A stretch of 64,000 nt of DNA from a beta proteobacterium AAP51. Its GTDB lineage: Bacteria > Pseudomonadota > Gammaproteobacteria > Burkholderiales > Burkholderiaceae_C. The notes under the pieces are model-generated. The model made no database searches, was not told the DNA's origin, and saw only the letters and a program-made list of their open reading frames with translations. Positions within the stretch are counted from its first letter, which is position 1; each line of letters opens with the position of its first letter. This document shows positions 12,597-22,478 of the stretch, one piece after another. The position numbers and the translations under genes were made by a program. The stretch lies in NCBI GenBank assembly GCA_001295905.1, contig LJHT01000032.1:1-64000 (forward strand), given 5' to 3'.

Positions 12597-12800
12597 GGCC
12601 GCAGCATGGCTGCGCGCCGGCAGGTTGCGCGGGCCGAGGGGGCGTGCCGGGGTGTCCTCGCGGAACCGGCTGCATGGGGTTGCCCAGGCTCGCGTTGGCC
12701 GTTGCCGCAGCGCGAACAGTGAATGCGCCGTTCGCGTGTGCCGATGCATCACGCTTCGCGAGAATCAAGTCCATTCCAGCCAACCCCAGGAGGCTCCTTC

Positions 12801-13700
12801 ATGGATCGGCACCAATCCTTGCAGTGCTTCTGCCGCATCGTCGAGACCGGCAGCTTTGCCGCGGCAGCCCGCGATCTCGACGTGGCCCGGTCGGTGGTCA
12901 CGCGCACGGTTCAAGAGCTGGAGGCGTGGACGAGCAGTCGCCTGCTCGAACGCACCACCCGCACCATGCAGCTCACGGAGGCCGGCGAGCGCTTCTATGC
13001 CTACTGCCGCCGCGTGCTGCAGGACACCGAACAGACCTTGTCGGCGATGCGAAGCGAGCGTACGGGTCTGGCCGGTCGCATCACGGTCTCGGCACCGGTG
13101 TCGCTCACCCTGTCGTTCCTGCAGGAACACCTGCTCGCCTTCCAGCTCGCGAACCCGGCGCTCGAACTCGATCTGCGCCTTAACGACAAGCCCGTGGACC
13201 TGGTGCGCGAGGGTGTTGACCTGGCGCTGCGTGGTCGGGCCCAGCTCGAAGACTCCACGCTCGTCGCGCTGCCTCTCATGACGATGCAGCGCGTGGTCTG
13301 TGCGTCCCCTTCGTACTGGAAGCGCCACGGCAAGCCTGCGCATCCGAGCGCATTGACTCAGCACGAGTGCCTGTCCTACGTGCTGGGCAGCGATGCCTCG
13401 CGATGGGAGTTCGATGGTTCGGACGGCCGGCACAGCATGGATGTTCGAGGCCGCCTGCGTTCCGACAACAGCCTGCTGCTGATCGACGCCCTGCGCAAGG
13501 GGCTGGGCGTGGGCCTGGTGCCGGAGCCGATGGTGCGTCGTGCGCTGGCCGCGGGTGAGCTCGAACCCGCGCTCGGTGATTTCCGGGCCGAGCCGAGGAC
13601 CCTGTACGCGGTCTACCCGAGCCGCGAACACCTGCCCGAGCGCGTGCGTGCCCTGGTGCGTTTTCTCAAGGAGCGCCTGCCTGCACCGGTGGTCGGCTGA
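12801..13700 (+). CDS. LysR-family transcriptional regulator
   Basis: 299 residues. The N-terminal winged HTH (about 1-60: CRIVETGSFAAAARDLDVARSVVTRTVQELE) is followed by a periplasmic-binding-like effector domain (about 90-295), with the canonical RITVSAPVSL entry and GLGVGLVPEPMV near the end. It resembles the large CrgA/DsdC-like LysR subgroup of betaproteobacteria. A ribosome site AGGAGG precedes the ATG. The same-strand cyclase gene 109 nt downstream is the natural first guess for a target, though LysR targets are more often divergent. Confidence 0.92.
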   Translation: MDRHQSLQCFCRIVETGSFAAAARDLDVARSVVTRTVQELEAWTSSRLLERTTRTMQLTEAGERFYAYCRRVLQDTEQTLSAMRSERTGLAGRITVSAPVSLTLSFLQEHLLAFQLANPALELDLRLNDKPVDLVREGVDLALRGRAQLEDSTLVALPLMTMQRVVCASPSYWKRHGKPAHPSALTQHECLSYVLGSDASRWEFDGSDGRHSMDVRGRLRSDNSLLLIDALRKGLGVGLVPEPMVRRALAAGELEPALGDFRAEPRTLYAVYPSREHLPERVRALVRFLKERLPAPVVG

Positions 13701-13809
13701 GGGCCGCCCGTTGCCTGCGCGACAACACAGCACTCGCGCCTGATGGCTATCTGAACAGGCAGCCGTTGCAGATCATGGGGACTCCATCCACTTTGATCGC
13801 CACTGCATC

Positions 13810-14793
13810 ATGAAGCCTTTGCTCCTCTCCCTCATCGCAGCATCCGCGCTGAGTGCCGCCGGCGCCGCCGCGGCCACCCCGTCGACAGAACAGGTCGGCC
13901 TCAGCCCCTGGGGGCCTGCTGACGAGATCGGTGTGCTGAACAAGCTCAGCCCCGCCTCGACCCTGGCCGTGCTCAGCCGCATCAACTCGGGCAAGGTCTA
14001 TGACCTGAGCGTCGAGTACTTCGTCGGCATGCCGAGCTACTACTTCCTGGGCCAGCCGCGCTACCAGATCTGGAACGTGCACACCCCGCAGGGCACGATC
14101 GTCGATGACCCCACCGGCCTGGGCAAGGAGAAGAACAGCCTCGTCACCTACTCGGGGTCTGCGATTTCCATGTACGTGCACACCGGCACCCACATCGACG
14201 CCCTTTCACACTTCGGGCTGAACGGGCTGATCTACAACGGCCATCGAACCGACGAACATCTGGGCGACCGCGGCTGGCGCAAATCCGGTGTCGAGAAGTA
14301 CCCCCCCATCATCGCCCGCGGCGTGCTTCTCGACGTTGCCAGGTACAAGGGCGTGGAGGTCCTGCCCGCGGCCTACGGCATCACGGTCGACGACCTGAAG
14401 CAGACCGCCGCCGCACAAGGCGTGACGGTCGAGGACGGTGACGTCGTGATGGTGCGCACCGGCCGCATGCGCTGGTTCCGCGAGGCCGAGAAGTACATGC
14501 ACGACACGCCCGGCCTGACGCGCGAATCGGCCAACCACCTGGCCGATCGAGGCGCCATCGTCATCGGCGTGGACAACATCAGCACCGACGTCGGCCCCTC
14601 GAAGGAGCCGAACAACTGGGTGCCCGTGCACAGCTCCATGCTGTCTCAGCGTGGGGTGCCGATCATGCAGAACGTCAACCTGGAGCAGTTGGCCGAGGAC
14701 CGCGTCTACAAGTTCGCATGGATAGGCGCGCCGTTGAAGCTGCGTGGTGCCGATGGTGCGCCGATGCGGCCGATCGCGCTGCCGATCCGCTGA
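13810..14793 (+). CDS. Secreted cyclase / kynurenine-formamidase-like metal hydrolase
   Basis: 327 residues. A signal peptide (cleaved near AAAAT) is followed by the cyclase fold. The metal-binding signature HTGTHIDALSHFG is intact (H124, H128, D130, H134), as is a second conserved region DGDVVMVRTGR. Members hydrolyse amide or lactone-type bonds (N-formylkynurenine, isatin) or cyclise polyketides using a divalent metal. The export signal is less common and suggests a periplasmic or extracellular substrate, which cannot be identified here. It lies behind a LysR gene on the same strand. Confidence 0.88.
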   Translation: MKPLLLSLIAASALSAAGAAAATPSTEQVGLSPWGPADEIGVLNKLSPASTLAVLSRINSGKVYDLSVEYFVGMPSYYFLGQPRYQIWNVHTPQGTIVDDPTGLGKEKNSLVTYSGSAISMYVHTGTHIDALSHFGLNGLIYNGHRTDEHLGDRGWRKSGVEKYPPIIARGVLLDVARYKGVEVLPAAYGITVDDLKQTAAAQGVTVEDGDVVMVRTGRMRWFREAEKYMHDTPGLTRESANHLADRGAIVIGVDNISTDVGPSKEPNNWVPVHSSMLSQRGVPIMQNVNLEQLAEDRVYKFAWIGAPLKLRGADGAPMRPIALPIR

Positions 14794-15010
14794 TCGTTGC
14801 GATGCGCGGCGCCTGCGCACGGCCCGGGCGCCGCAGTGCTATCAATCAGCAGCCTTCGCGGCCTGGGTCTGCGCGTTTGCTGCGGCCCGGCCCGGCACCA
14901 GCGCCTGCGTCACGGCTGCAGCAGTCGCGCCCTGCAGGGGCGCTCCCCCGTTTACGTGGGCCGACATGGCGCACGCACCCTCACCTTGTCCTCCCCGGGT
15001 TTCGGGTGAT

Positions 15011-15727
15011 TCAAGGCTTGCTCGGCAGGTCAAAGCACAACAGTTCGGCGGGGGTGATGGCCTCCAGCGTCACCGCCCGGGCCGTGTCACGCTGGACCAG
15101 CGCGTCACCGGCGTGCATCAGGTGGCCCTGCACCGCCAGCGAACCGCTCATCACATGCAGATACCGGCTGGCGCCCGTGCGCTCGGGCAGCTTCAGGGCT
15201 GCGGCAGGGTCGGCGCTGCCCCAAGCGACGGTGGCATCCACATCGATGCGTGCGCCCCCGGCGCCCAAGCCCGAAGCGAGAACGACCCAGTCCCCAGGAC
15301 CGGGCGGCACGAGCCGCAGGGTCTGGACCTTCGGCGTCAGCCCGCGGGTTCGTGGTTCGAGCCAGATCTGGAAGTGGTGGTCGACTTCGTCCGCGGATGG
15401 GTTCATTTGGCTGTGGCGAATGCCCCGGCCGGCACGCATGACATGCAGGTCACCCCGCGTGACGATGGTGTGCCCGCCCAGGTCATCGCGGTGTTCCAGG
15501 CGGCCGCTGCGCGGCAGCATCAGGATCTCCAGGTCGGCATGCGGGTGCATCGCGAAGCCGCTTTGGGGCTGCACCCGGTCTTCGTTGATGGCCAGCAGCG
15601 GGCCGAAGCGCGGCCAGGCGGGGTCGTGCCAGGCGCCGAAGGAAAAGCTGAACCGGGCGTCGAGCCACCCGCTGGTGTAGCGGCCCCGGCGGGCATCGCG
15701 ACGGAGTTCGAAGAGTTCGCTGCGCAT
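15011..15727 (-). CDS. Pirin-family bicupin (YhhW-type, quercetin 2,3-dioxygenase-like)
   Basis: 238 residues with the double-cupin pirin fold. Key motifs are RFSFSFGAWHDPAW, the metal site GFAMHPHADLEILM with RAGRGIRHSQMN, and a C-terminal cupin around HVMSGSLAVQGH. Bacterial YhhW cleaves quercetin in vitro; physiological roles vary. The His/Glu metal ligands appear conserved. The gene starts 9 nt after the DMT transporter stop, so the two are an operon. It could deal with an aromatic or redox-active compound handled by that exporter (inference). Confidence 0.9.
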   Translation of the reverse strand: MRSELFELRRDARRGRYTSGWLDARFSFSFGAWHDPAWPRFGPLLAINEDRVQPQSGFAMHPHADLEILMLPRSGRLEHRDDLGGHTIVTRGDLHVMRAGRGIRHSQMNPSADEVDHHFQIWLEPRTRGLTPKVQTLRLVPPGPGDWVVLASGLGAGGARIDVDATVAWGSADPAAALKLPERTGASRYLHVMSGSLAVQGHLMHAGDALVQRDTARAVTLEAITPAELLCFDLPSKP

Positions 15728-15736
15728 GGGGGGCCC

Positions 15737-16630
15737 TCACCGGCTCAACGAGCCCGCTTGCCGGACTGCGGTGCTCTGCATCAACCAGAGCGCGCCACTG
15801 ATCAATGCCAGCGCCGGCAGGGTGGTCCAGGGCAGGCGCTCGCCAAAGGCCACCGTGCCGATGGCCACGCCCGTGGCCATCACCACATAGCCCATGAAGC
15901 TGAAGGTCACCGGCTCGGCACGCTGCTGCAGCAGGAAGTAGAGGATGTAGCCAGCCACCAGCGCCAGGGCCTGCAGCACCAGCCATGCGATGGCCGACGC
16001 CTCCAGCGGCACACCCAGGCCCCCCATGAGGATGCCGAAGCCCGCGAGCATGACCGATGACGACAGGAGCGTGAGGCCCGACAGCCACTCGGCACTCAGG
16101 CCCCGGGGCAGTCGCAACGAGCGATAGACGTTGGCCGCGGCAATGACGGCCGGTATGGCCACCACCAGCCACAGGGCGTGCAGACTCCCGTTCGCGCTTA
16201 CCGTGCCGCGACCAGCCACGAAAAGCAGCGCGCCGGTCAGGCCGATGGCGACGCCGCCGACGCGACGCATCAGCGGCCGTTCTATGCCGATGAGCAGTGT
16301 GATGGCCAGGGTGAAGACGGGCGGCAAGGTGAAAGCCAGCGCGGTGAAACCGGCGCCGGCCTGGGCGGAAAGCCAGTAGGCCGCCGACATCGGCAAGGCG
16401 TGACCAAAGAGGCCGGCCACGGCACCGAAGCGCAGATCGGCCCTCGTCAGGCGAGGCCGGCCCTGGCGCAGGCGCCCCAGCGCGATGAGCAAGAGTCCGG
16501 CCGCCACCGTGGGCCAGAACGCGAAGGCCAGGGCGCTGACCCGCTCGGACGCGGCGGCCTTGGCCAGGGGCACGCCCAGGCCCAGGAAGACGCCCGTGCC
16601 GACGAGCACGGGCCAGATGGAAGGTTTCAT
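15737..16630 (-). CDS. EamA/DMT-superfamily metabolite exporter
   Basis: 297 residues with about ten hydrophobic helices arranged as two EamA repeats (GVFLGLGVPLAKAAAS through FVAGRG; then ALWLVVAIPAVIAAANVYR through ALISGALWLMQ). Inner-membrane permeases of this family export amino acids, nucleosides or other metabolites; the substrate is not predictable. The ATG has only a weak ribosome site. It is the first gene of a two-gene unit with pirin. Confidence 0.88.
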   Translation of the reverse strand: MKPSIWPVLVGTGVFLGLGVPLAKAAASERVSALAFAFWPTVAAGLLLIALGRLRQGRPRLTRADLRFGAVAGLFGHALPMSAAYWLSAQAGAGFTALAFTLPPVFTLAITLLIGIERPLMRRVGGVAIGLTGALLFVAGRGTVSANGSLHALWLVVAIPAVIAAANVYRSLRLPRGLSAEWLSGLTLLSSSVMLAGFGILMGGLGVPLEASAIAWLVLQALALVAGYILYFLLQQRAEPVTFSFMGYVVMATGVAIGTVAFGERLPWTTLPALALISGALWLMQSTAVRQAGSLSR

Positions 16631-16808
16631 GAGGGAGCGATCTCGATCCGTTGGGGTCGAGGTCACTCTAGGCAGCGGGCACCCTCGCAGATAGACGCTG
16701 CGGCGCACTTGATCGTTCGCGCGGCGCGATCAATGCGGCGCGGCCGCCTCTCGCGCCGCGAGGCTGCGTGCGTTTGCGCAGGGCCTGTGCGGGGCCCGTG
16801 CGCCAGGC

Positions 16809-17942
16809 TCAACGGGGCGTCGGCGCTGCCGTGCTCTCCGCGGAAGCGCACAGGGCCGCGGCCAGCATGTCATGCGAAAAGCCCTTGCCCTGCCAGATCT
16901 CGCCGAAGTCGAATTCGGCCTGGTTGCTGAACATCACCACCGAGACGCCGCGCCCCGGCGCGATGATGTTGCGGGCCTGGATGCCGCCCACGTAGCCGCG
17001 GCGCTCCACCAGTTCCACCGGCTCGGCACAGCCGGCAATCGGCACGGTGAAGGCCCACACGCCCAGGCCGGCATAGCCCCACTTGGGGTCACCGGTCCAC
17101 ATGGCCTGGCGTGATGCCGCGCTGACCAGGCGCCCGGCCAGCAAGGCACGGCTGAAGGTCAGCAAGTCGCGCGCCGTGCCTTCCATCGCGCCGGCGGCGC
17201 CATAGGTGGCCATCACGGGTTGCGGCACGGCCTGGCCGTTGGCATTCATGGCGACCGCCATCGCCCGCGTGCGGCCCTCGTTCAGGCGAAGGCTGCGCAG
17301 GCCCAGCGGCTGCGCGATGCGCTGCTGCATCAGCTGAGGGATGGTCTGGCCGGTGAGGTGCTCAAGAAGGCCGGCAAGCACCAGCGTGTCGCAGTCGCCG
17401 TATTGGAAACGTTCGCCCGGCACGGCCTTCGCCGGCCCGGCGCAGAAGCGAAGCGCATCGGGCTGCCAGGGCGGGCCCTTGCGGCGGTAGAAGGGCGGGA
17501 TGCCATCGGCATCGACCGGGCTGTCGCCGGGATACGCCAAGCCAGACAGATGCTGCATCAGGTGCCGCACGGTGATCTGCTCGGCCCCCGGTGCCGGATA
17601 AGCCGGCCAGCGCTGGGCCAGCGTGTCGTCCAGCTTCAACTGCCCGGCGTCCACCAGCTGCATGGCCATGGTCACCGTCACCTGCTTGCTCACCGACCCC
17701 CAGCGCCAGACCGCGCCGGTCTTGTGCGCCACGTCGGGCTTGCGCCTTGCCAGGCCCACGGCCTGTTCGAACCACACGCTGTCGGCGTCGGCCACCAGCA
17801 CCTCGCCAGCGAAGCCTTGCGCCTGGGCCGTTTTCACCACCTGCTCCAGGCGGGCCGGGGTGCCGGGCGGGGCGGCGGCGAAGGCGCTGCCGCACGCCAG
17901 GGAAAGCACCGCCGCGGCCCACTGCCACTCAAAGGGCCGCAT
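16809..17942 (-). CDS. Periplasmic beta-lactamase-family serine hydrolase
   Basis: 377 residues with a signal peptide (cleaved near AFAAAP). It is a class C/esterase-type penicillin-binding-like fold with nucleophile motif SVSK (S83-K86) in WRWGSVSKQVT. The second motif is YGD at 181-183 instead of the usual YxN, and ERRGYVGG probably serves as the third. These deviations favour an esterase, peptidase or amidase role rather than antibiotic hydrolysis. The ribosome site GGGGAGG is strong. A micro-ORF overlaps its start in another frame (separate entry). Confidence 0.87.
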   Translation of the reverse strand: MRPFEWQWAAAVLSLACGSAFAAAPPGTPARLEQVVKTAQAQGFAGEVLVADADSVWFEQAVGLARRKPDVAHKTGAVWRWGSVSKQVTVTMAMQLVDAGQLKLDDTLAQRWPAYPAPGAEQITVRHLMQHLSGLAYPGDSPVDADGIPPFYRRKGPPWQPDALRFCAGPAKAVPGERFQYGDCDTLVLAGLLEHLTGQTIPQLMQQRIAQPLGLRSLRLNEGRTRAMAVAMNANGQAVPQPVMATYGAAGAMEGTARDLLTFSRALLAGRLVSAASRQAMWTGDPKWGYAGLGVWAFTVPIAGCAEPVELVERRGYVGGIQARNIIAPGRGVSVVMFSNQAEFDFGEIWQGKGFSHDMLAAALCASAESTAAPTPR

Positions 17943-18030
17943 GGCGCTTCACCTCCCCAGTCAGCAGAAAACCGCGGGCGGGCCACGCGGTCATGAGGGT
18001 CAACAAGAGGTCACGGCGGCTCGGGGTCAT
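17929..18030 (-). CDS. Possible 33-residue leader ORF with Tat-like N-terminus
   Basis: A short frame beginning MTPSRRDLLLTLM with an AAGGAAC-like ribosome site and ending 14 nt inside the serine-hydrolase gene. The twin-arginine plus hydrophobic stretch resembles the start of a Tat signal, as if the export signal of an ancestral gene survived out of frame. It may act as a translationally coupled leader. Too short to be certain; no homology can be judged by eye. Confidence 0.3.
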   Translation of the reverse strand: MTPSRRDLLLTLMTAWPARGFLLTGEVKRHAAL

Positions 18031-18275
18031 CAGCGGTTCCTTGTTCAATGCGACTGCATCGATGCACACCGACTGACTGTAAGCAGCCCTGGGCCGCGCG
18101 CGCTGGCGAAGGCGACGAGTGGAGAGTTGAGGCGATGGGCGCACGGCTGGCGGTGCAGGCTGCCAACCCGTCTGCGCGCGCACTCCGTGCGCCGCCCGCG
18201 GCCGGCCGCGCGTGAGGCCACCGCTGACGGGGCCGCTGCAGACGGTGCAGCCCGCCCCGGTGGCGCGGGTCTGGA

Positions 18276-21200
18276 TCAGTTCACGACGAACACCGCCACG
18301 CTGCGTGCCGGCACCGTGAAGGCGCCGGTGGCGTTGTCGAAGCGCGCTTCGGTGGCCACGCGGCGGTCGGCCGCGGTGGCCGCCGCCTGCACCGGGTGCA
18401 GCACATAGCCCTGGCCGGCCAGCGCGGGCACCGTGAGCGTCTGCGCCGTGGTGCCCACGTTCATCACGTAGGTCAGCTTGCGGTGGTTCGCGCCGGTGTA
18501 GCCCGTGCCGTCCACCGTGGCCGCGATCACCGTGGGCAACTGGTTGCTGCCCAGGTTGTGGAACTGCAGGCGCTGCTGGATGTCGGCGGCCGTGCGCAGG
18601 CGCAGCAGCGTGGTGCCACTGCGGATCTTCAGCAGGTCGCGGAAGGCGTCGCGCATCCACGCGATCTCGATGGCCGTGGGCTTGATGTCGGCATTGGCCA
18701 GCACCGGGCGCATCAGGTCCCAGGTGTTCTGGTTGTCGGCCGCGCGCGGCAGGCCCACGCCGAAGTTGTTGTCGGTGTAGGTCCAGTCGAGCTTGTTGAA
18801 CCAGTCGCCGCTGTCGTAGCTGTTGCGGTCCAGGCTCTTGCTGCGCAGCGTGTCCACGCCGGCGTGGAAGTAGGCCGTGCCCTGGGCCAGCGCCACGGTG
18901 GCCACGCCCAGCAGCTGCACGCGGGCGCGGTCGTCCTTGCTGGTGGCCGCCGGCAGCTTCATGGCGTTGACGTCGAAGAGCGTCTGGTTGTCGTGGTTCT
19001 CGACGTAGTTCACCACCTCGCCCGGCTGCAGCGCATAACCCACCGGCACGCCGCCGTCGCCGCCCAGGTTCTTGAGCTGCAGCGTGGCGTCCCAGTGCGT
19101 GGTGAGCGTGTAGTCGGCGATGCTGCCGGCCAGCGCGCCCTTGATGAGGTCGCCATACCAGCGCAGGTCGTTCAGCGGGCGGTTGCCGGCGCTGGGGTTG
19201 GGGTCGTACCAGAGGCCGTTGATGAAACCCTGGTTGCTGACGAGCCGGCTGCCGCTGTCGCAGCAGCCGCCGCCGCGCACGGCGTCGCGCATCTTGTCGC
19301 CGAAGGTGCCGATGCCACTGCCGGCCAGGCCACCCTGCGCGGCCTGCGCGAAGCGCGTGCCGTTGATCACTTCGCCGAAGTTCCAGCCTTCGCCGAACAG
19401 TTGCACGGGGCGGCCGGCGGCGTTCACGCGGGTCTGCAACTGCTCCATCACGCCGCGCGGCTGGTGGCCCATGAGGTCGAAGCGGAAGCTGGCGATCTTG
19501 TATTCCTTGGCCCACAGCGCGGCCGAGTCGATCATCAGCTTGCCCATCATCAGGTGCTCGGTGGCCGTGTTGTCGCAGCAGGTGCTGTTGGTCACGGCGC
19601 CGCTGGCATCCAGGCGGTGGTAGTAGCCCGGCACGATGCGGTCGAGCACGCTCTTGGCGTTCTGGCCGCTGGCGGTGGTGTGGTTGTAGACCACGTCCAT
19701 GCCCACGCGCAGGCCGGCAGCGTGCAGGCCCATCACCATCTGGCGGAACTCGAGGATGCGCTTGGCGCCATCGGCCGCGGTGCTGGCGTAGCTGCCTTCG
19801 GGCGCGTTGTAGTGCCAGGGGTCGTAGCCCCAGTTGAAGCAGTCGGTGCCGGCGCTGGCCGTCACCGCAGCCTGTTGGGTCTCGGTGTTGGCTGCGCCCG
19901 TGGGGGCGGGCGTGGTGCAGCCGCTTTCGGGGATGCTGGCCAGGTCATAGGTGGGCAGCAGGTGCACGTCGGTCACGCCGGCATCGGCGATGGCCTTCAG
20001 GTGCTTCATGCCGTTGCTGTTCGCTTCGGTGAAGGCGAGGTACTTGCCGCGGTTGGCGGCACTGACCGTGCTGTCGCTGGCGCTGAAATCGCGCACGTGC
20101 AGCTCGTAGACCACCATGTCGGTGGAGGCCTGCACCTTGGCCGGCACGGCGCTGGCATCCCAGCCCGCGGGCTTGAGCGCGGCGGCGCCGAGGTCGGCGA
20201 TGTAGCTGCGGGCGCTGTCGGTGGTGAGGCTGATGCTGTAGGGGTCGGTGACGAGGTTGCGCACCAGGCCCGTGCCGCGCGCGAACACTTCCACCGCAAA
20301 ACGGTAGTACTTGCCCGAGAGATCGCCCGTGCGCTGCGCGCTCCACACGCCGGTGGCGGCGTCCATCGTCATCTCGTCGACGGTGGTGGCTTCGCCGGTG
20401 GCGGTGTCGTAGGTGAAGGCCAGCACCTTCTGCGCCGTGGGCGCCCAGAGCTTGAAGCGGGTGGTGCCCCCACTGATGCTGACGCCCAGATCGTTGACGT
20501 TCGCGGCAGCCGCGTACAAGTCGTCCAGCGCGGCGGCGTGCTGCGCGGTGGTGGCGTTCTGCACCTTGCCGGCGGCGGTTTCCTGCACCAGCACGAGCTG
20601 GCTCTTCAGCAGCGTGGGCAGGCGCGTGGCGTCGGCGTCCTTCACCGCGAAGACAGCGCCGGTGTCGATCCACTTGAAGCGTTGGGCCGCGGCGGCCGGC
20701 ACGGTGCCGGTAAAGCGGTCCAGCGTGATGAAGCCGTCGGCGCCGGCCACGTTGCCGTCCAGCGGCGCGGTGATCTGGCCGGTGGCCGAGTGGTAGAGCT
20801 TCACCACGCCGCCGCCGTCCACGCGCGGCCACTGGATCAGCTGCTTGTTCAGCCAGAAGGCGCGGGCATCGCGCGTGCTGGCGCTGCGCGTGTCGGGCTT
20901 GGCGGTGTAGACGGTGGCGTCGCCCTGCACCAGCCAGATCTCGCCCACGCCAGCGCTGATGCTCAGCGCGGCGTAGTTGACGCGGATGTTGTCGTTGCGG
21001 CCGTCCTTGTCATCACTCTTCGGGGGAAAGCCGTGGATGATGAATTCCAGCGCCGTGCGGTTGGCATCGCCCTGCGGGTTGAGCACGGGAATGTCGAACA
21101 CCACCTCGGCCGCGGCCGCGCTGGGGGCGGCGTAGCCGGGCATGGCGCTGAAAGCCACGGGCGCGGCCCATTGGTCCAGCGTCACGCCGGCGGGCATGCG

Positions 21201-21869
21201 GGCGGTGTCCATGCCGTTGCTGGGCCACAGGTGCAGGCCGTAGGCGCTGTAGTCGCCTGCAAAACGCAGATAGCGCACACGCACGGTGTGCAGGTTGGGC
21301 GCACTCCCCCCCAGCGGGTTGCTGGTGTAGGTGACGGGGTCGCCCTGGATGCGCCAGATCTCGTTGCGGCCGGCCTTCAGCGTGTAGCGCTGGTCGGCGC
21401 CGGCGTGGTCTTTCTCGTCGCCCTTGTGGAAGATGTAGCCGACGCTGCCGCTCTGCGCGGCCAGCGGCACCTCGATCACCTGGCCGAAGGCCGTGGTGCT
21501 GCTGGCGGTGCGGCCGGCGGTCCAGGGGGTCTCGACCGCGGCGTCCCAGGTGTGCAGCGTCCAGCCGGTGTAGTCGCCGGCGGGGCGGCGGTAGTTCACC
21601 GTCAGCGTGGTGGCGGTGCCGCCCGGGGCCGGGGCGCTGGCGGCCGGGTTGGCCGGCTGCGCGTTCAGCACGGTGGCAAAGCCGGCATTGCCCAAGGCCA
21701 GGCGCGCATCGGGCGCGGGCGCCGGCGCCACGGGCGGCGTGGGCGCGGGTGCCTCGGCGGCACCCCCACCACCGCCACCACAGCCGGCCAGGATCAGGGC
21801 CGAAGCGAGCGCGGCGCCGAGTTGCAGGCGGGCACGGGACCAGAAGGAAGTTGACAGGTCGGCAAGCAT
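18276..21869 (-). CDS. Lipoprotein pullulanase-type alpha-1,6-glucosidase (GH13)
   Basis: 1197 residues. A lipobox LAGC at the end of the signal is followed by a Gly run and a Pro/Ala linker. Two starch-binding-like modules come next (about 70-310, each with a [11 protein letters not shown]/YGLHLWPS-like motif as in CBM41), then an N-terminal beta domain ([12 protein letters not shown]) and the GH13 barrel. Catalytic residues are recognisable as nucleophile Asp in [10 protein letters not shown] (about 800), acid/base Glu in [10 protein letters not shown] (about 825) and the Asp in VENHDNQT (about 958). The pullulanase signature [14 protein letters not shown] is present. It debranches pullulan or glycogen at the cell surface. 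ATG 21869 follows GGAGG. No transporter or other amylase is adjacent. Confidence 0.95.
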   Translation of the reverse strand: MLADLSTSFWSRARLQLGAALASALILAGCGGGGGGAAEAPAPTPPVAPAPAPDARLALGNAGFATVLNAQPANPAASAPAPGGTATTLTVNYRRPAGDYTGWTLHTWDAAVETPWTAGRTASSTTAFGQVIEVPLAAQSGSVGYIFHKGDEKDHAGADQRYTLKAGRNEIWRIQGDPVTYTSNPLGGSAPNLHTVRVRYLRFAGDYSAYGLHLWPSNGMDTARMPAGVTLDQWAAPVAFSAMPGYAAPSAAAAEVVFDIPVLNPQGDANRTALEFIIHGFPPKSDDKDGRNDNIRVNYAALSISAGVGEIWLVQGDATVYTAKPDTRSASTRDARAFWLNKQLIQWPRVDGGGVVKLYHSATGQITAPLDGNVAGADGFITLDRFTGTVPAAAAQRFKWIDTGAVFAVKDADATRLPTLLKSQLVLVQETAAGKVQNATTAQHAAALDDLYAAAANVNDLGVSISGGTTRFKLWAPTAQKVLAFTYDTATGEATTVDEMTMDAATGVWSAQRTGDLSGKYYRFAVEVFARGTGLVRNLVTDPYSISLTTDSARSYIADLGAAALKPAGWDASAVPAKVQASTDMVVYELHVRDFSASDSTVSAANRGKYLAFTEANSNGMKHLKAIADAGVTDVHLLPTYDLASIPESGCTTPAPTGAANTETQQAAVTASAGTDCFNWGYDPWHYNAPEGSYASTAADGAKRILEFRQMVMGLHAAGLRVGMDVVYNHTTASGQNAKSVLDRIVPGYYHRLDASGAVTNSTCCDNTATEHLMMGKLMIDSAALWAKEYKIASFRFDLMGHQPRGVMEQLQTRVNAAGRPVQLFGEGWNFGEVINGTRFAQAAQGGLAGSGIGTFGDKMRDAVRGGGCCDSGSRLVSNQGFINGLWYDPNPSAGNRPLNDLRWYGDLIKGALAGSIADYTLTTHWDATLQLKNLGGDGGVPVGYALQPGEVVNYVENHDNQTLFDVNAMKLPAATSKDDRARVQLLGVATVALAQGTAYFHAGVDTLRSKSLDRNSYDSGDWFNKLDWTYTDNNFGVGLPRAADNQNTWDLMRPVLANADIKPTAIEIAWMRDAFRDLLKIRSGTTLLRLRTAADIQQRLQFHNLGSNQLPTVIAATVDGTGYTGANHRKLTYVMNVGTTAQTLTVPALAGQGYVLHPVQAAATAADRRVATEARFDNATGAFTVPARSVAVFVVN

Positions 21870-22171
21870 GGCGGCCTCCACGGAACAGCGAGGAGTCGCA
21901 TGCTATTGAAGTAAAACTACAAACTCACGCCGGGAAATACCCGCACCAAAGCTGGGCGTAAGTACTCGCTAGCTTGAGATTTATCCCCTGTTACTGCACA
22001 GAAACTGCCGTGCAGACGTCATCTGCTTGTCGAGTTGTGTACGAAAACTACAGTACTTGATGGGTGATCTGGTGGAAGGCTCTCAGACAGGCTTCGGGAG
22101 CGACCCCTGCGCAGTGTCGACAGGCTGCTGCCGACTGCCTGCACACTGCCCCTCCTCACCAGGGCACCCGG
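21870..22171. promoter_or_regulatory. AT-rich upstream region of pullulanase with operator-like repeats
   Basis: About 300 nt, conspicuously AT-richer than its surroundings. The sequence TGAAGT-AAA-ACTACA (21907-21921) is a near-perfect inverted repeat of the LacI-operator type, and its half AAAACTACA recurs exactly at 22044-22052. AGTACT occurs at 21961 and 22053. The layout suggests a sugar-responsive repressor or activator controlling the pullulanase; the protein is not in this window. No certain -35/-10 pair could be assigned. Confidence 0.45.
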
Positions 22172-22471
22172 ATGAAGTTCCTGACCTTCGATCTCATTGA
22201 GGTGGACGACGGCGTGTCGTCGCTGGAGGCCATGGCCTCCACGGCGGCTGCCCAGCATGCGGCCGTCATGGCCGAGGTGCAGCAGGTGCTCAACTGGGCG
22301 TGGCGCAGTTTCCCGGCAACGCACGGCCCCATCGATGACGGGCATGCGTGGGACCACGACCTGCAGGTGACCATCGACAACGGCGGCTGGCACACGGTCA
22401 CACTGACGCTCACGGGCCATCCACGCTTCGTGGAGGCCTTCCTCTCGACCTTCGCCAGCGGCGAAGGTTGA
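22172..22471 (+). CDS. Conserved hypothetical protein
   Basis: 99 residues beginning MKFLTFDLIEVDDGVSSLEAMAS, without signal or membrane segment. An alpha helix rich in Ala/Gln (STAAAQHAAVMAEVQQVLNWA) precedes a beta-rich end (HDLQVTIDNGGWHTVTLTLTG). I have the impression of small proteobacterial proteins of this form but cannot assign a function. It stands alone between the pullulanase promoter region and a convergent PEP-CTERM gene 8 nt away. Confidence 0.75.
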   Translation: MKFLTFDLIEVDDGVSSLEAMASTAAAQHAAVMAEVQQVLNWAWRSFPATHGPIDDGHAWDHDLQVTIDNGGWHTVTLTLTGHPRFVEAFLSTFASGEG

Positions 22472-22478
22472 CCCAACG

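Noticed and set aside
14842-15010. Small minus-strand ORF after the pirin gene (MSAHVNGGAPLQGA...)
   Set aside because: 41 residues, Ala-rich, weak ribosome site and no recognisable feature; not distinguishable from chance.
18396-21854. A very long plus-strand open frame opposite the pullulanase gene
   Set aside because: It is rich in His/Gly/Val/Arg/Ala without domains, and lies entirely antisense to a gene with complete catalytic motifs. GC-rich codon bias produces such shadow frames.
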